Source of the DNA: Sphingobacterium zeae
Lineage (GTDB): Bacteria > Bacteroidota > Bacteroidia > Sphingobacteriales > Sphingobacteriaceae
Direction: 5' to 3'
Length of the DNA stretch: 64,000 bases
NCBI RefSeq assembly: GCF_030818895.1
Contig: NZ_JAUTBA010000001.1
Span: 806,001-870,000 of the forward strand
Made by a program: the position numbers and the translations under genes. Under the pieces are notes generated by a model. That model was not told the origin of the DNA, did not search any database, and saw only the letters and a program-made list of their open reading frames with translations. This document shows, piece by piece, positions 63,742-64,000 of the stretch (the first letter of the stretch is position 1; every line of letters begins with the position of its first letter).

Positions 63742-64000
63742 GTTATCTTTCCAACTGGATAACATGTTACAACCAAGAAACAATAACCAAAAGAAAGACA
63801 AAAATTTATAGACAATTAAAAAACCAAAATTGGGTAACCAAAAAATTTTTAAAACAAAAGCAAAAGCGATTTAGCTTATTTATTGCGAATTCTGTGAGAC
63901 AATAATTCCATAGACATTTAGACCTGATGCTATTTATTTTATCGTAAATGAACGCAAAAGGAATCTAATAGGCAATTTTTTAAGCAGCAGATTGCAAAAA
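63742..64000 (+). other. AT-rich leader-like region at the window end with a promoter-like element and inverted repeat
   Basis: GTTATC (63742-63747) and GATAAC (63758-63763) form a 6-bp inverted repeat that overlaps TATCTTTC (63744-63751), a TAnnTTTn minus-7-like box. The following 235 bases are A-rich with repeated AACCAA/AACAAT-like words and no ORF, resembling the long leaders that precede outer membrane receptor genes in Bacteroidota. The gene it serves lies beyond the window. Confidence 0.4.

Overview
The window is one 64 kb stretch of chromosome from a Bacteroidota bacterium, most likely family Sphingobacteriaceae and probably Sphingobacterium or a close relative. The signs are TAnnTTTG minus-7 promoter elements (several with TTG exactly 20 bases upstream), few purine-rich ribosome sites, a large TonB-dependent receptor, carboxypeptidase-regulatory-like outer membrane proteins, DUF6266, DUF3127 and DUF6576 proteins, and single-chain alpha2-type glycyl-tRNA synthetase. 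The genus is inferred from protein style; there is no rRNA here. I saw no tRNA, rRNA, CRISPR array, insertion sequence or prophage. This is mostly core chromosome with a few accessory operons.

Layout. 0-9 kb: the end of a YjbR-type protein, a 2-oxoglutarate/Fe(II) oxygenase, and a MarR regulator heading a fadN-fadA-fadE beta-oxidation operon, then a YeiH-type transporter. 9.2-12.5 kb: a long leader holding a 32-residue peptide ending in Cys-rich sequence, a terminator-like hairpin, then a TonB-dependent receptor. 12.6-13.9 kb: ECF sigma factor and membrane partner. 14-20 kb (minus strand): nitroreductase, peptidase T, two secreted phosphodiesterase-type enzymes, HD hydrolase and RNA methyltransferase. 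20-26 kb: DUF3127 protein, NlpE-like lipoprotein, acyltransferase, MFS exporter, fumarase and a small lipoprotein. 26-36 kb: S41 protease, then mutL-rhomboid-rhomboid pseudoprotease-EEP phosphatase, then uvrA carrying a one-base frameshift. 36-42 kb: DUF2157 membrane protein, OmpR-type two-component system and a divergent outer membrane barrel protein, OsmC. 42-47 kb: lipase-like lipoprotein with FadL porin, tpx and metZ. 47-53.5 kb: GH29 and GH95 fucosidases with a DUF4369 lipoprotein and an AraC regulator. 53.7-64 kb: lipoprotein, glyS, bcp, M23 peptidase, FAH-family hydrolase, DUF6266 protein behind an unusual 11-bp repeat array, HAD phosphatase, and a gluconate-dehydrogenase-like subunit 3 plus GMC oxidoreductase pair.

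The most interesting signals are regulatory. They are (1) the Cys-ending leader peptide plus hairpin ahead of the TonB receptor, (2) a dyad-symmetric array of TAGG(G)TT units at an exact 11-bp period between the FAH and DUF6266 genes, (3) three TTAAC[C/G] half-sites at an exact 11-bp period upstream of the histidine kinase, and (4) a perfect TTATGC-AA-GCATAA palindrome just after the minus-7 box of the MarR/fad operon. The uvrA frameshift lies in a run of six A and may be a real lesion or a sequencing error. All functional assignments come from reading motifs by eye, and no database search was run.
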